Source: Scleromatobacter humisilvae
GTDB taxonomy: Bacteria > Pseudomonadota > Gammaproteobacteria > Burkholderiales > Burkholderiaceae_C
DNA length: 64,000 nucleotides
NCBI RefSeq assembly: GCF_023231945.1
Contig: NZ_JAJLJH010000015.1
Span: 1 to 64,000, forward strand
Direction: 5' to 3'
Shown here in pieces: positions 44,345 through 51,700 of the stretch. Made by a program: the position numbers and the translations under genes. Numbering within the stretch: position 1 is the stretch's first letter; each line of letters begins with the position of its first letter. The notes beneath the pieces are model-generated. The model had not been told where the DNA came from. It made no database searches and saw only the letters and a list, made by a program, of their open reading frames with translations.

Positions 44345-45562
44345 TCAAGGTTTTGCGATCCAGGACATGTTCGCATAACAGTAGCGGACTTCGGCACTGG
44401 TGCCGACGCGTGGGTTCGATCGCACGAATTGCTCGCTGTCCGGATCGGAGAGATCGTCGATCGCCACGGCCTGGCTTGCGGACGGCAGCACGACGACCTC
44501 CGGGCAACCGGGTGCAGTGAAGCCGAATGAAGCGCCCGGGAAGGCGATCGAGAACGCGATGAATCGTCCGTCCGGCGACCAGCGCGGCGTCGAATGGCCG
44601 ACCGCACCGTCGTCGGCCTGTGCCCGCTGGCCGAGCGTCGTGAGTTGCCGGAAGGTGGTCATGGCGCTGTCCGAGATGAACAGCAGCCCGCGTCCCACCT
44701 GGTCTCCTTGGGCGTCCTGCAGGTTGACACCCAGCTTGAGCGCAAAACTCCCGCCGTCGGGACTGACGCTCAATTCCGATCCACGGCTCCCGACGCCCGC
44801 GGGCAGGCTGACGGTCTTCGTCTGCGCGACCGTCTGGCCGACCGTCGCCGTGACGAGCGTGCTGTCGGCGAGGAAGACATATTGGCCATCGGGCAGCCAG
44901 TCGAAGGCATGCCAGTAGGACTGCACGTCGTAGTCCACGGGCGAGCCTTGCTGGACGACGTTGCCCTGCCGATCGAACACGGCGAGCACGGCGTCGGACT
45001 GGTGGTAGTCCGCTTTCCAGTACGCCAGGACGTATCGGGCGTCCGGCGACACCTTGACCTCGCTCCAGAACGAGGGGAGGTTCGTGTCTGGAATCCCCGC
45101 CAGGGAGAAGCCGCCCGTGTGCTCGAGCGTCTTGCGATCGAAGAAATCGACATCTCCCACCCAGTCGACGCGCACGAGGTCCGACGTCGTGCCGGCCGAA
45201 GCGTTGGCGGTCCAGGAGTCGGGTTGCGCGTTCGTGGACAGGGAGTGTGCGCTGCGAGGCAACGAACCCAGCGTGTCGCCCGAAAGATCCAGTTCGGCCT
45301 CGTCGTAGGTGGACCCGCCCGGAAACGGATTTCCGATCAGGATGCCCTGCAGATCGGCGGCACCGCCACCGCCGGGCCCCGTTCCGGTACCGGTACCGGT
45401 ACCCGTTCCCGTTCCCGTTCCCGTTCCCGTTCCCGTTCCCGTTCCGCTTTGTGGGGCGGCAGTGTCGGAGCCGCCGCCACCGCAGGCCGCCAGCGCGAGC
45501 GTCAGCAGCAATGGAGCCAGTGCGGCCCTGGGTCGGTGGTGTTCGAAAGGCGCAATCATCAT
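44345..45562 (-). CDS. Beta-propeller lipoprotein with Gly-Thr repeat (paralogue 1)
   Basis: A 405-residue lipoprotein with lipobox LALAACGGGG. A run of about a dozen Gly-Thr pairs, coded by a hexanucleotide repeat, forms a linker. It is followed by propeller-like repeats (VKVSPDARYVLAYWKA, LSVSPDGGSFALKLG, STPRWSPDGRFIAFSI) and a C-terminus with paired Cys. It is anchored to a membrane and probably displays a six-bladed propeller. It is the intact and longest of three tandem paralogues lying between the sctRST unit and the effector genes; its function is unknown. Confidence 0.78.
   Translation of the reverse strand: MMIAPFEHHRPRAALAPLLLTLALAACGGGGSDTAAPQSGTGTGTGTGTGTGTGTGTGTGTGPGGGGAADLQGILIGNPFPGGSTYDEAELDLSGDTLGSLPRSAHSLSTNAQPDSWTANASAGTTSDLVRVDWVGDVDFFDRKTLEHTGGFSLAGIPDTNLPSFWSEVKVSPDARYVLAYWKADYHQSDAVLAVFDRQGNVVQQGSPVDYDVQSYWHAFDWLPDGQYVFLADSTLVTATVGQTVAQTKTVSLPAGVGSRGSELSVSPDGGSFALKLGVNLQDAQGDQVGRGLLFISDSAMTTFRQLTTLGQRAQADDGAVGHSTPRWSPDGRFIAFSIAFPGASFGFTAPGCPEVVVLPSASQAVAIDDLSDPDSEQFVRSNPRVGTSAEVRYCYANMSWIAKP
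45380..45445. repeat. Hexanucleotide repeat coding Gly-Thr linker
   Basis: On the coding strand, GGAACG and GGTACC units alternate in blocks for about 66 bp, all read as Gly-Thr. Since the unit is 6 bp, copy-number change would lengthen or shorten the linker without a frameshift. Confidence 0.8.
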
Positions 45563-45652
45563 GTCGTTCTCACAATGAAAATTGGCAAGACGCCCGCTGG
45601 GCGCTTGCCGGAGAGGGCGCCTCGCGGTGCCCTGTGGTCTGAACGGAGCCGG

Positions 45653-46378
45653 TCAGTTCTTGCGAGCCATGCCGGACAGCGCGTCTCCCAGGCTCTTGAT
45701 CGCCGTGGTGAAGGTGTTCTGCAGGATGCTGTATTGCTGGCTCAGGGCCTGGAAGTCGGCCATGTCCTTGTTGAAGGCCTTCGCATCGCCGTTGTTGGAG
45801 TTGGTGCCGACGGCAGCGTTGGAGCCGCCCGCGCCGCCCGCAGCGGCGCCGGTCGACGTGCCCTGGGTGCTCGGCGTCTGCACTTCGCTGGACATCTTGT
45901 TCGACAGCGACACCAGGTCCGAGGCCTGCTGACCGAGCACTTCGCCCATCGCCGCAGCGATCGCCTCGAGCCAGCCGCCGCTCTTGCCGCTCTGGCCTTC
46001 CGCCTTGTGGTGTTGAAGCGCGGAGCCCACGATGAAGCTGCCGAGCTGGTTCTGCAGGTCCTGCATCTGCGCGCCGTATTGATCCTGCGTCTGTTGCTGG
46101 ATGTCGGCGGGCACGCTCGAATCGGTGTTCTGCGCGGTCTGCGCGGCGGTCTGGTCGTTGACCATGTTGGCCACGTAGGAAGGCATGCCTTGCTGTTGCA
46201 GCTGGGACGTGGCCTGGCTCATCGCGCCCTGGATGGCTTGCTGGAGCATGTTGCCCAAGGCCTGGCCGACCATCGCGCCGATCGGGCCGAACTCGGCGCC
46301 GCCGATGATGCCGCCGATGTCGCCCAGCAGGCTGCCACCGCCGCTGCCACCCATAACGCTGCTCAATGCTCCGGACAT
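45653..46378 (-). CDS. Gly/Ala-rich T3SS-locus protein, harpin- or translocator-like
   Basis: A 241-residue protein with CAGGAG before its ATG. A Gly-rich start (VMGGSGGGSLLGDIGGIIGG) leads into a hydrophobic stretch (FGPIGAMVGQALGNMLQQAIQGAM). Gln/Ser-rich polar sequence, an Ala/Gly/Asn-rich low-complexity linker and a C-terminal amphipathic helix (FQALSQQYSILQNTFTTAIK) follow. It has no Cys and no Sec signal. This composition is typical of harpins and of type III translocators or filament proteins; I cannot decide between them. It is preceded by two CTGG-N8-CCAG boxes, so it is likely secreted by this system. Confidence 0.6.
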   Translation of the reverse strand: MSGALSSVMGGSGGGSLLGDIGGIIGGAEFGPIGAMVGQALGNMLQQAIQGAMSQATSQLQQQGMPSYVANMVNDQTAAQTAQNTDSSVPADIQQQTQDQYGAQMQDLQNQLGSFIVGSALQHHKAEGQSGKSGGWLEAIAAAMGEVLGQQASDLVSLSNKMSSEVQTPSTQGTSTGAAAGGAGGSNAAVGTNSNNGDAKAFNKDMADFQALSQQYSILQNTFTTAIKSLGDALSGMARKN

Positions 46379-46794
46379 TTCGATCTCCTGGTTTGACGTC
46401 GTCGCGACGTCGGTTTCGATGACTGTTTCAGCGGCGCGCTCCAGGTTCCTCCCTGTCGCCTCGGTTGCGGGATCGCGTTGCCGCATCCCGATCCGACACC
46501 ACCCTTGCTTGCCGCCTGGCCGACCTGCTGCGTCGCAGCTGGGTTCGGTTCGTTCGACGGAATGGATTGAACGCCTTGTGCCCGCCTTTCGTAAGCTGGG
46601 TCGGTTCCCAGGTGGGAATCGACCTAGCGGCACTGGCGCTCGGGGCGAGGGGCTGGGAAGGCTCCCAGCTCGCGAGTCGACTGCCGCGCTTCCCGCCGGG
46701 CATGCCGCATGCATACCCCTATGTGTATCGCGCGGCAACTCGCCGGCGGCTGCTGTTCCAGTCGTCGTGCGGCGGGTGGGCCTGCCCGGCGCGC
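46379..46794. other. Regulatory region between the SH3-like gene and the Gly-rich secreted-protein gene
   Basis: 416 bp without a gene. It contains two palindromic boxes (46596-46611 and 46653-46668). A 37-bp segment (46591-46627) recurs at 50093-50129 with only two mismatches, in front of the DUF1521 gene. A GGTTCGGTTCG cluster near 46550 resembles half-sites but shows no full TTCG-N16-TTCG box. Confidence 0.6.
46596..46668 (-). promoter_or_regulatory. Two CTGG-N8-CCAG boxes before the Gly-rich T3SS protein
   Basis: CTGGGTCGGTTCCCAG (46596-46611) and CTGGGAAGGCTCCCAG (46653-46668) lie 57 bp apart and 218-290 bp upstream of the start at 46378. The second is a perfect 6-bp inverted repeat around 4 bases. 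Confidence 0.62.
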
Positions 46795-47436
46795 CTACGA
46801 GCCGGACGCCGCGCTCGCGGCCCGCGGCGCCTGGCACTTCGCGGGCAGCGCCGCCGGTCGCAGGATCGTCTTCGAGTCGTAGTCGAGCGCCTGCAACTGC
46901 GACGTCCTGTCGTCGAAGACGAAGCCCAGTCCCCAGGCCTCGGCGCCGAAGATGCTGACCGAGTCCGGCACCTTGCGCGACGCCCGCACGAACACGATGT
47001 TGCCCGCTCGATAGACGTGCCCGGGGATCGACGGCCCGCCATTCTCCGACTGCATCGTCGCCGAGCCGTCCGCCGAGAAGTCGACGTCCCAGGGCGCCTC
47101 GCCCGCGGTCGCGGCGGAACGCTGCACGGGCCAGCAGGACGTGACCTTCCTGAAGTCGCTGGCTCCGGCAAGCAGTTTGCGCGGGATCCAGCCTTCGTGA
47201 TCCGCCCCGTCGCTGCGCCAGTGCACGCGGACCCAGGCGTCGCGCGTCACGACTGGAGCCGCATCGTCCACCAGCGTGCCGATGGGAACGACCGCGGGAT
47301 CGACGGACGAGTCCTCGGCCGGGGTCGCATGCAATCGAAGCGGCGCCGTCGCGTAGTAGCTGGCCGCGCCGGCACGAGTCGCGACCAGCGTCGCGGCGAG
47401 GGCTGCAAGGCTTGCGACGATGTCTCGACGATGCAT
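46795..47436 (-). CDS. Periplasmic SH3-like protein
   Basis: A 213-residue protein with a signal peptide (MHRRDIVASLAALAATLVAT, RAGA). A bacterial SH3-like domain follows (APLRLHATPAEDSSVDPAVV, AWVRVHWRSDGADHEGWIPR, with the closing GWIP typical of SH3b). The C-terminal ~110 residues resemble a lipocalin-like or unknown beta domain (GSATMQSENGGPSIPGHVYR). It starts two bases after the stop of the M15-like peptidase gene. A cell-wall-binding immunity or accessory role for that enzyme is a reasonable guess (inference). Confidence 0.65.
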   Translation of the reverse strand: MHRRDIVASLAALAATLVATRAGAASYYATAPLRLHATPAEDSSVDPAVVPIGTLVDDAAPVVTRDAWVRVHWRSDGADHEGWIPRKLLAGASDFRKVTSCWPVQRSAATAGEAPWDVDFSADGSATMQSENGGPSIPGHVYRAGNIVFVRASRKVPDSVSIFGAEAWGLGFVFDDRTSQLQALDYDSKTILRPAALPAKCQAPRAASAASGS

Positions 47437-47438
47437 GG

Positions 47439-49034
47439 TCAGTGGGAGGGCGGCGGCTTGATAGCCAGGTGCAGGTGATTGTGATGCAGGAAGTCGTTGT
47501 TCGAGATGGACAACACCGTCGGCGAGTTGTCCGGATGGCCGGCATAGGTGCCGTGGTCGGCCCACATCTGCCAGGGATCGAACAGTTCGCGTTCGGTGCC
47601 CTTCTGCGCGTAGAAGTTGTCGTAGAAGGCCTGGTAGACCGCGTTGTCGCGATCGGTCGTCGTCTCGTAGCGACTCGGATGAGAGTCGGGAACCCGCTGG
47701 TAGGCCGCCGTGCCGTCCTCGGGCGCGTTGTTGATGTCGTAGGTCCACTTCTGGCCCTGCGCATCGGCGTAGGTGATGGCGTTGATGTCGACGGCCCAGC
47801 TCGTGATGTGCAGCGAGCCTTCGTTGTGCGAGCTGGGGGTCATGCCCATCGCGGTGACGTCCGAGGGCGCCGGACGCCAGGCGCCGTTGATGGTGAACCC
47901 GGTCATGCCCGGCGTGGCGAAGGCCGCATCGATGGCCTTCTCGTAGACGGCGAAATCGGTCTTGCGCAGCGCGTCGGCCGTCGGCACGCCGGCGGCGTTG
48001 GCCCATCCGGAGACGTCGGGCGCGAACGAGACCTTGATGGTGCGATCGCCCCGCGTGACGTCCACCGCGCGAGCGCCGGCCCGGCTCGTCACCTCGATCT
48101 TCGAATAGAAGTCGAATCGCGCGGCGCGCCGCTCGGGCGTGCTGCCGGCGAAGTCCTTCATGCTGGCGAGATAGTCGGGCGTGACGTTCGTGTCGTCGAG
48201 ATTGCCGCGCAGCGAGGCCTTGGCGTGCTCGCGCACCGCGTCGCGATGCGCGACGCGCGCCGCGTAGTCCGCCGTGCCCGGACTGCCGACGCGGGCGCTG
48301 GCCGACAGGGCCGAGAGCTGGTCGCTCGCCAGGCGCGTTCCGGCCATCGGATAGCCGTAGTCCTGGAACAGGATCGTCTTCGATTTCGCCAGGTCCTGCG
48401 GGGCGATGGCGCCGGTGCTGGCGGTGCGCGCCTGCAACGCCAGCAGGTATTGGGCGCTGGTGGTCTTCGCGTCCCCGTGGCCGAAGTCGAACGTCGAGCA
48501 GAGCGGGGGCAGCGCCTTGCCGCTGTCGTCGCGCGCGACGGACGACGTGCGCGGCGGCGGCAACGGCGCGGAGTGTGTTGCGGCGCCTGGCTCGAGCCCC
48601 TGGGCCGCCCGCGTCATCTGGGCGAGCGCGCCGTCGAACCGGGGGCCTCCGGCGTCGGCCGTGGCCAGGTCGTAGAGGTTGTCGCGAAGCGAGGCGTCGA
48701 GGCTCGGGGACAGCTTGCCGTCGACCAGCGCGTTGCCCAGCTGCTCGAGCGCCTGCTGCACCTGATGCGACTGGGCGGGCGACAGGTCGCCGCGCTGCAT
48801 GGCCGTGCGCGCATTGGTGCCCGCATCGTCGACCGCGCGCGCTTGCGCGTGCGCAGACGGGGCGGCCGTCGAGGCGGCGATGCGAAAGCCTTCGAGGGCG
48901 CGTTGGGCCGGTTCCAGCGACTGGTTGCGCACGCCCGCCAGCTGGGCCTGTGCCGAGGCGACGGGCTCGTCGCCGCCGGCGGCGAGGGACGTGGCGACCG
49001 ACGAGGCGCCGGCCGATTCGAGTTCCGAGAGCAT
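47439..49034 (-). CDS. M15-like (VanY/L-alanyl-D-Glu type) peptidase, candidate T3SS substrate
   Basis: A 531-residue protein starting MLSELESAGASS with AGGAG upstream. The first ~370 residues are helical, Ala/Ser/Gln-rich, without a Sec signal, as in many type III substrates. The C-terminal part looks like a zinc peptidase of the M15 family: SSHNEGSLHITSWAVDINAI gives His and Asp seven residues apart (about 409 and 416), and HHNHLHLAI near 517-525 gives the late histidines. GFTINGAWRPAP upstream fits the same fold. M15 enzymes cut peptidoglycan cross-bridges. It may be a secreted lytic effector or an enzyme that opens the wall for the injectisome. Confidence 0.66.
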   Translation of the reverse strand: MLSELESAGASSVATSLAAGGDEPVASAQAQLAGVRNQSLEPAQRALEGFRIAASTAAPSAHAQARAVDDAGTNARTAMQRGDLSPAQSHQVQQALEQLGNALVDGKLSPSLDASLRDNLYDLATADAGGPRFDGALAQMTRAAQGLEPGAATHSAPLPPPRTSSVARDDSGKALPPLCSTFDFGHGDAKTTSAQYLLALQARTASTGAIAPQDLAKSKTILFQDYGYPMAGTRLASDQLSALSASARVGSPGTADYAARVAHRDAVREHAKASLRGNLDDTNVTPDYLASMKDFAGSTPERRAARFDFYSKIEVTSRAGARAVDVTRGDRTIKVSFAPDVSGWANAAGVPTADALRKTDFAVYEKAIDAAFATPGMTGFTINGAWRPAPSDVTAMGMTPSSHNEGSLHITSWAVDINAITYADAQGQKWTYDINNAPEDGTAAYQRVPDSHPSRYETTTDRDNAVYQAFYDNFYAQKGTERELFDPWQMWADHGTYAGHPDNSPTVLSISNNDFLHHNHLHLAIKPPPSH

Positions 49035-49119
49035 CGCGCTCGTCTCCTGGTTCAGGCAAATGAGCGCCGCCGGCACCGGGGCGACTGCCCGGTGCCGGCG
49101 ACGGGCGGGGCGGGCGAGC

Positions 49120-50004
49120 TCAGGCGAACAGGCGGCCCAGCTTCAGCGAGACGTTCACGTTGACGTTGAGGTCGGCGCGCGCGAAGACGCTGCCGCCGAG
49201 CCAGGGCTCGAAGCGGATCGGCGTGACGGTGTTGCCGCCGTGATCAGGATGCGCATGGCCACCGCCGGTGCCGCCGTTGTTGCCCTGATACTGGCCGCGG
49301 AAGACGATGTTGATCAGGCCATCCAGGACGCGGAAGGCTTCCTTGTAGGCAGTGGCGATCTGCTGCTGCGGGTTGCCCGTGGCCGGGCCGGACTGCGCCA
49401 GCGACGGGTTCTTCAGCACGTCGGTCGCGTTGATCCAGTTCTGGTCGACCGCATGCGTGCCGCCTTGCGCATCCACGGCGACGAAGCCGTTGCCGGTCGC
49501 GTTCTCGCTGATCTCGTTGCCGTCGGAGACCGCCCAGTCCATCGTATGGCCCCAGCCGGCTTCCTCGTGGATCGCGAGGTCGCCGTGCGTGTTGCTGTCG
49601 ACGCCCGTGATCTGCACGCCGTAGCTGCCGTTGGTGATCGTCACCTTGGACGACAGGTCGGCGTTCGGATTGGCGGCATACGGCGTGGTCTGGATGGTGA
49701 CCTTGGTGCCGTCGTCGAGGTTGAACGTGGTCGTGCCCCAGAAGTCGAAGGCGTGCTGGCCGTTGACCGACACGTGCGGGTCGCCCGAGGCCTGGTAGAC
49801 GGCACCGGTGTGCTTGTTCGTGATGGTGACGGTGTTGTTGTCGTCGGCCGTGATCTTGTAGTCGTCGTTCTCGAACACCGCCTGGCCGCTCTGCATCGTC
49901 GTGCTGGCGTGGCTGGGATTCGTGATCGGCGAGTTCAGGAACAGGTTGCCGGACGCGCTGGCGTCCGTCGGGGCCGCGGGCGCGGCCGTGATGCTGGTGG
50001 TCAT
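49120..50004 (-). CDS. DUF1521 autocleavage-domain protein, candidate T3SS effector
   Basis: A 294-residue protein without a Sec signal, with a Ser/Thr/Ala-rich N-terminus as in type III substrates. Residues ~40-215 form a DUF1521 domain with the hallmark GDPHV at 74-78. In rhizobial NopE proteins this domain cleaves itself between Gly-Asp and Pro-His when calcium is bound, and NopE is secreted by a type III system. Acidic and Asn-rich loops suited to calcium are plentiful here. The C-terminal tail ends in NVNVNVSLKLGRLFA. It has GGGAG before the ATG and a CTGG-N8-CCAG box 94 bp upstream. Confidence 0.8.
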   Translation of the reverse strand: MTTSITAAPAAPTDASASGNLFLNSPITNPSHASTTMQSGQAVFENDDYKITADDNNTVTITNKHTGAVYQASGDPHVSVNGQHAFDFWGTTTFNLDDGTKVTIQTTPYAANPNADLSSKVTITNGSYGVQITGVDSNTHGDLAIHEEAGWGHTMDWAVSDGNEISENATGNGFVAVDAQGGTHAVDQNWINATDVLKNPSLAQSGPATGNPQQQIATAYKEAFRVLDGLINIVFRGQYQGNNGGTGGGHAHPDHGGNTVTPIRFEPWLGGSVFARADLNVNVNVSLKLGRLFA

Positions 50005-50097
50005 CCTCTCATCTCCCTGAGCTGGTTTGAATCGATACCGGTTGCACCCCTTGCGAACCGATGCGCTATTGAAGAGGTTTCTGTCGCGCTCGGTAAG

Positions 50098-50113
50098 CTG
50101 GGTCGGTTACCAG
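50098..50113 (-). promoter_or_regulatory. CTGG-N8-CCAG box before the DUF1521 gene
   Basis: CTGGGTCGGTTACCAG sits in the 135-bp gap between sctQ and the DUF1521 gene. The surrounding 37 bp (50093-50129) are nearly identical to 46591-46627. Confidence 0.65.
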
Positions 50114-50139
50114 CTGGGAATCGACCTAGTCGGCCGTCG

Positions 50140-51018
50140 TCAGTCCGCTTCGACGCGCAGGACCCAGCCGGCGTGCAGTGGCGGCGACGCGATGCCGGGG
50201 ATGTCGGCCCCGGCGCCAGGCAGGCGCAAGCCGATCGGCACCAGCTGCGCGGCCAGCGCGCGGCGGCCGTGGCGGGGCGCGGTCAGCAGCGAGACCGGCT
50301 GGTCGACGCCACAGGCGCAGGCGGTCTCGCCGTGCCATCCCAGCAGCGCGGGCGGCGTCAGCCGCAGCGGCCTGGCCAGCACGGCCAGCGTGGCGTCGGC
50401 GCGCGCGAGATGCTGCAGCGGTGCGGCGTCGCTCCAGGCGAGCCGGCCTCGATCGGGTTGCCACTGCGCCGGCCAGGCCTGGACCTCGTCGCCGCACTGC
50501 AGCCGCAACTCGCACGGCCATTGGCCGTCGGCGCCGAAGGACTCGCGCAACAGCCAGCCCGCGCCAGGCTGCTGCAGGGCCTGCCGCTCGTCGTCGGCCA
50601 GGACGTCCTGCGCGAGCACCAGCTGCAGCGGGAGTTCGTCCCAACGCACCGCGTCGCGCCAGAAGCCGGCCAGCTCCGGCGCCGGCCGACACGCGAGGAG
50701 GGCCGGCCACGGGAGCTCCACCGTCGCGGCGAGCTCGCCCCAGCGCCAGTGCAGTCTGGCGACGGGCGTGTCGAGCGACGCCGGCGTCTCGCAAGGCGAC
50801 GGATCCAGGGGTTCGCCCAGCCAGTCCTCGAGCCACTGCAGCAGGGACTCGGCGTCCGCCAGCAGGGCAGCGGCGCGCAGGCTGGCGGCGGCGCGCGGCG
50901 GCCAGGCGGCGGCGCGGTGCAGGGCGAGACGCAGCGCGCCGTGACGCGTCGGCGCGATGAAGGAGACGGCCGCGGCCGGGCGGGCGGCGGCGTCGATGTC
51001 GGAGGCGAGCTGCGTCAT
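50140..51018 (-). CDS. sctQ: SctQ-like T3SS cytoplasmic-ring protein
   Basis: A 292-residue soluble protein in the position of SctQ, after sctP and before the effector and sctR genes. Most of the sequence is poorly conserved. The last ~75 residues (LAVLARPLRLTPPALLGW, then VDQPVSLLTA, then LAAQLVPIGLRL) follow the hydrophobic pattern of a SpoA domain, the C-ring module of SctQ/FliN. SctQ builds the sorting platform with SctK, SctL and SctN. AGGAA precedes the ATG. Assignment is mostly by order and length. Confidence 0.6.
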   Translation of the reverse strand: MTQLASDIDAAARPAAAVSFIAPTRHGALRLALHRAAAWPPRAAASLRAAALLADAESLLQWLEDWLGEPLDPSPCETPASLDTPVARLHWRWGELAATVELPWPALLACRPAPELAGFWRDAVRWDELPLQLVLAQDVLADDERQALQQPGAGWLLRESFGADGQWPCELRLQCGDEVQAWPAQWQPDRGRLAWSDAAPLQHLARADATLAVLARPLRLTPPALLGWHGETACACGVDQPVSLLTAPRHGRRALAAQLVPIGLRLPGAGADIPGIASPPLHAGWVLRVEAD

Positions 51019-51031
51019 GCGGCGGATTCCT

Positions 51032-51700
51032 TCAGTGCACGCAGCCGCTGGTGACCATGCGCACGAGGTGCACCAGCGACGTGGCCTGCATCTTGTCCAT
51101 CAGGTTCGCGCGGTGCAGGTCCACTGTCTTGACGCTCAGGCCCAGGTCGCGCGCGATCGATTTGTTGATCTTGCCGGCCATCACGCCGGCCAGCACCTCG
51201 CGCTCGCGCGGCGACAGCGCGCCCATGCGGCGCCGGAAGGCCTGGACCTTCTCCTCGTCGTCCGACTGCACGACGGCGCGCCGCTGCACCTCGGCCCCGC
51301 GCGCGAAGGCCAGCGCGAGGGCCGCCTCCAGCGCCGCTTCCTCGAACGGCTTCTCGAGGAACGTGACCGCGCCGCGCTGCATCGCCTGCACCGCCAGCGG
51401 GACGTCGCCGTGGCCGGTCATGTAGATCACCGGCAGCACGATGCCTTCGGCGGTGAGCGCGTCGTGCAGGTCCAGGCCGGACATCTGCGGCATGCGGAAG
51501 TCCAGCAGCAGGCAGGCCTGGCGGCCGTCGGTCTCGGGCACGGCGATGCGCTCGGCGTGCCACGCGCGCAGCGCCTGCAGTGCGGGCGGCGCACCGTCGA
51601 GGGCGCGGACGTCGTAGCCGAGCCCGGTCAGCCACCAGGCGCAGGACTCGCGGAACTCGGCGTTGTCGTCGACGATGAACAAGGTGTGGCTGGTGCTCAT
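51032..51700 (-). CDS. FixJ/LuxR-type response regulator
   Basis: A 222-residue two-domain regulator. The receiver (residues 1-125) has the acidic pair at VDDN, phospho-acceptor Asp67 in LLLDFRMPQMSG, Thr in YMTGHGD and Lys in LEKPFEE. A LuxR-type HTH (~157-215) follows: LSPREREVLAGVMAGKINKS, then GLSVKTVDLHRANLMDKM. This is the FixJ/NarL layout. It overlaps the kinase gene by ATGA. Lying within the secretion operon, it is the best candidate to bind the five CTGG-N8-CCAG boxes, since LuxR-type proteins often recognise CTG-N10-CAG. Confidence 0.93.
   Translation of the reverse strand: MSTSHTLFIVDDNAEFRESCAWWLTGLGYDVRALDGAPPALQALRAWHAERIAVPETDGRQACLLLDFRMPQMSGLDLHDALTAEGIVLPVIYMTGHGDVPLAVQAMQRGAVTFLEKPFEEAALEAALALAFARGAEVQRRAVVQSDDEEKVQAFRRRMGALSPREREVLAGVMAGKINKSIARDLGLSVKTVDLHRANLMDKMQATSLVHLVRMVTSGCVH

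Noticed and set aside
46540-46560. hrp-II/PIP-like TTCG repeats before the Gly-rich T3SS gene
   Set aside because: TTCG units occur close together but not with the 16-bp (or 15-bp) spacing of those boxes.
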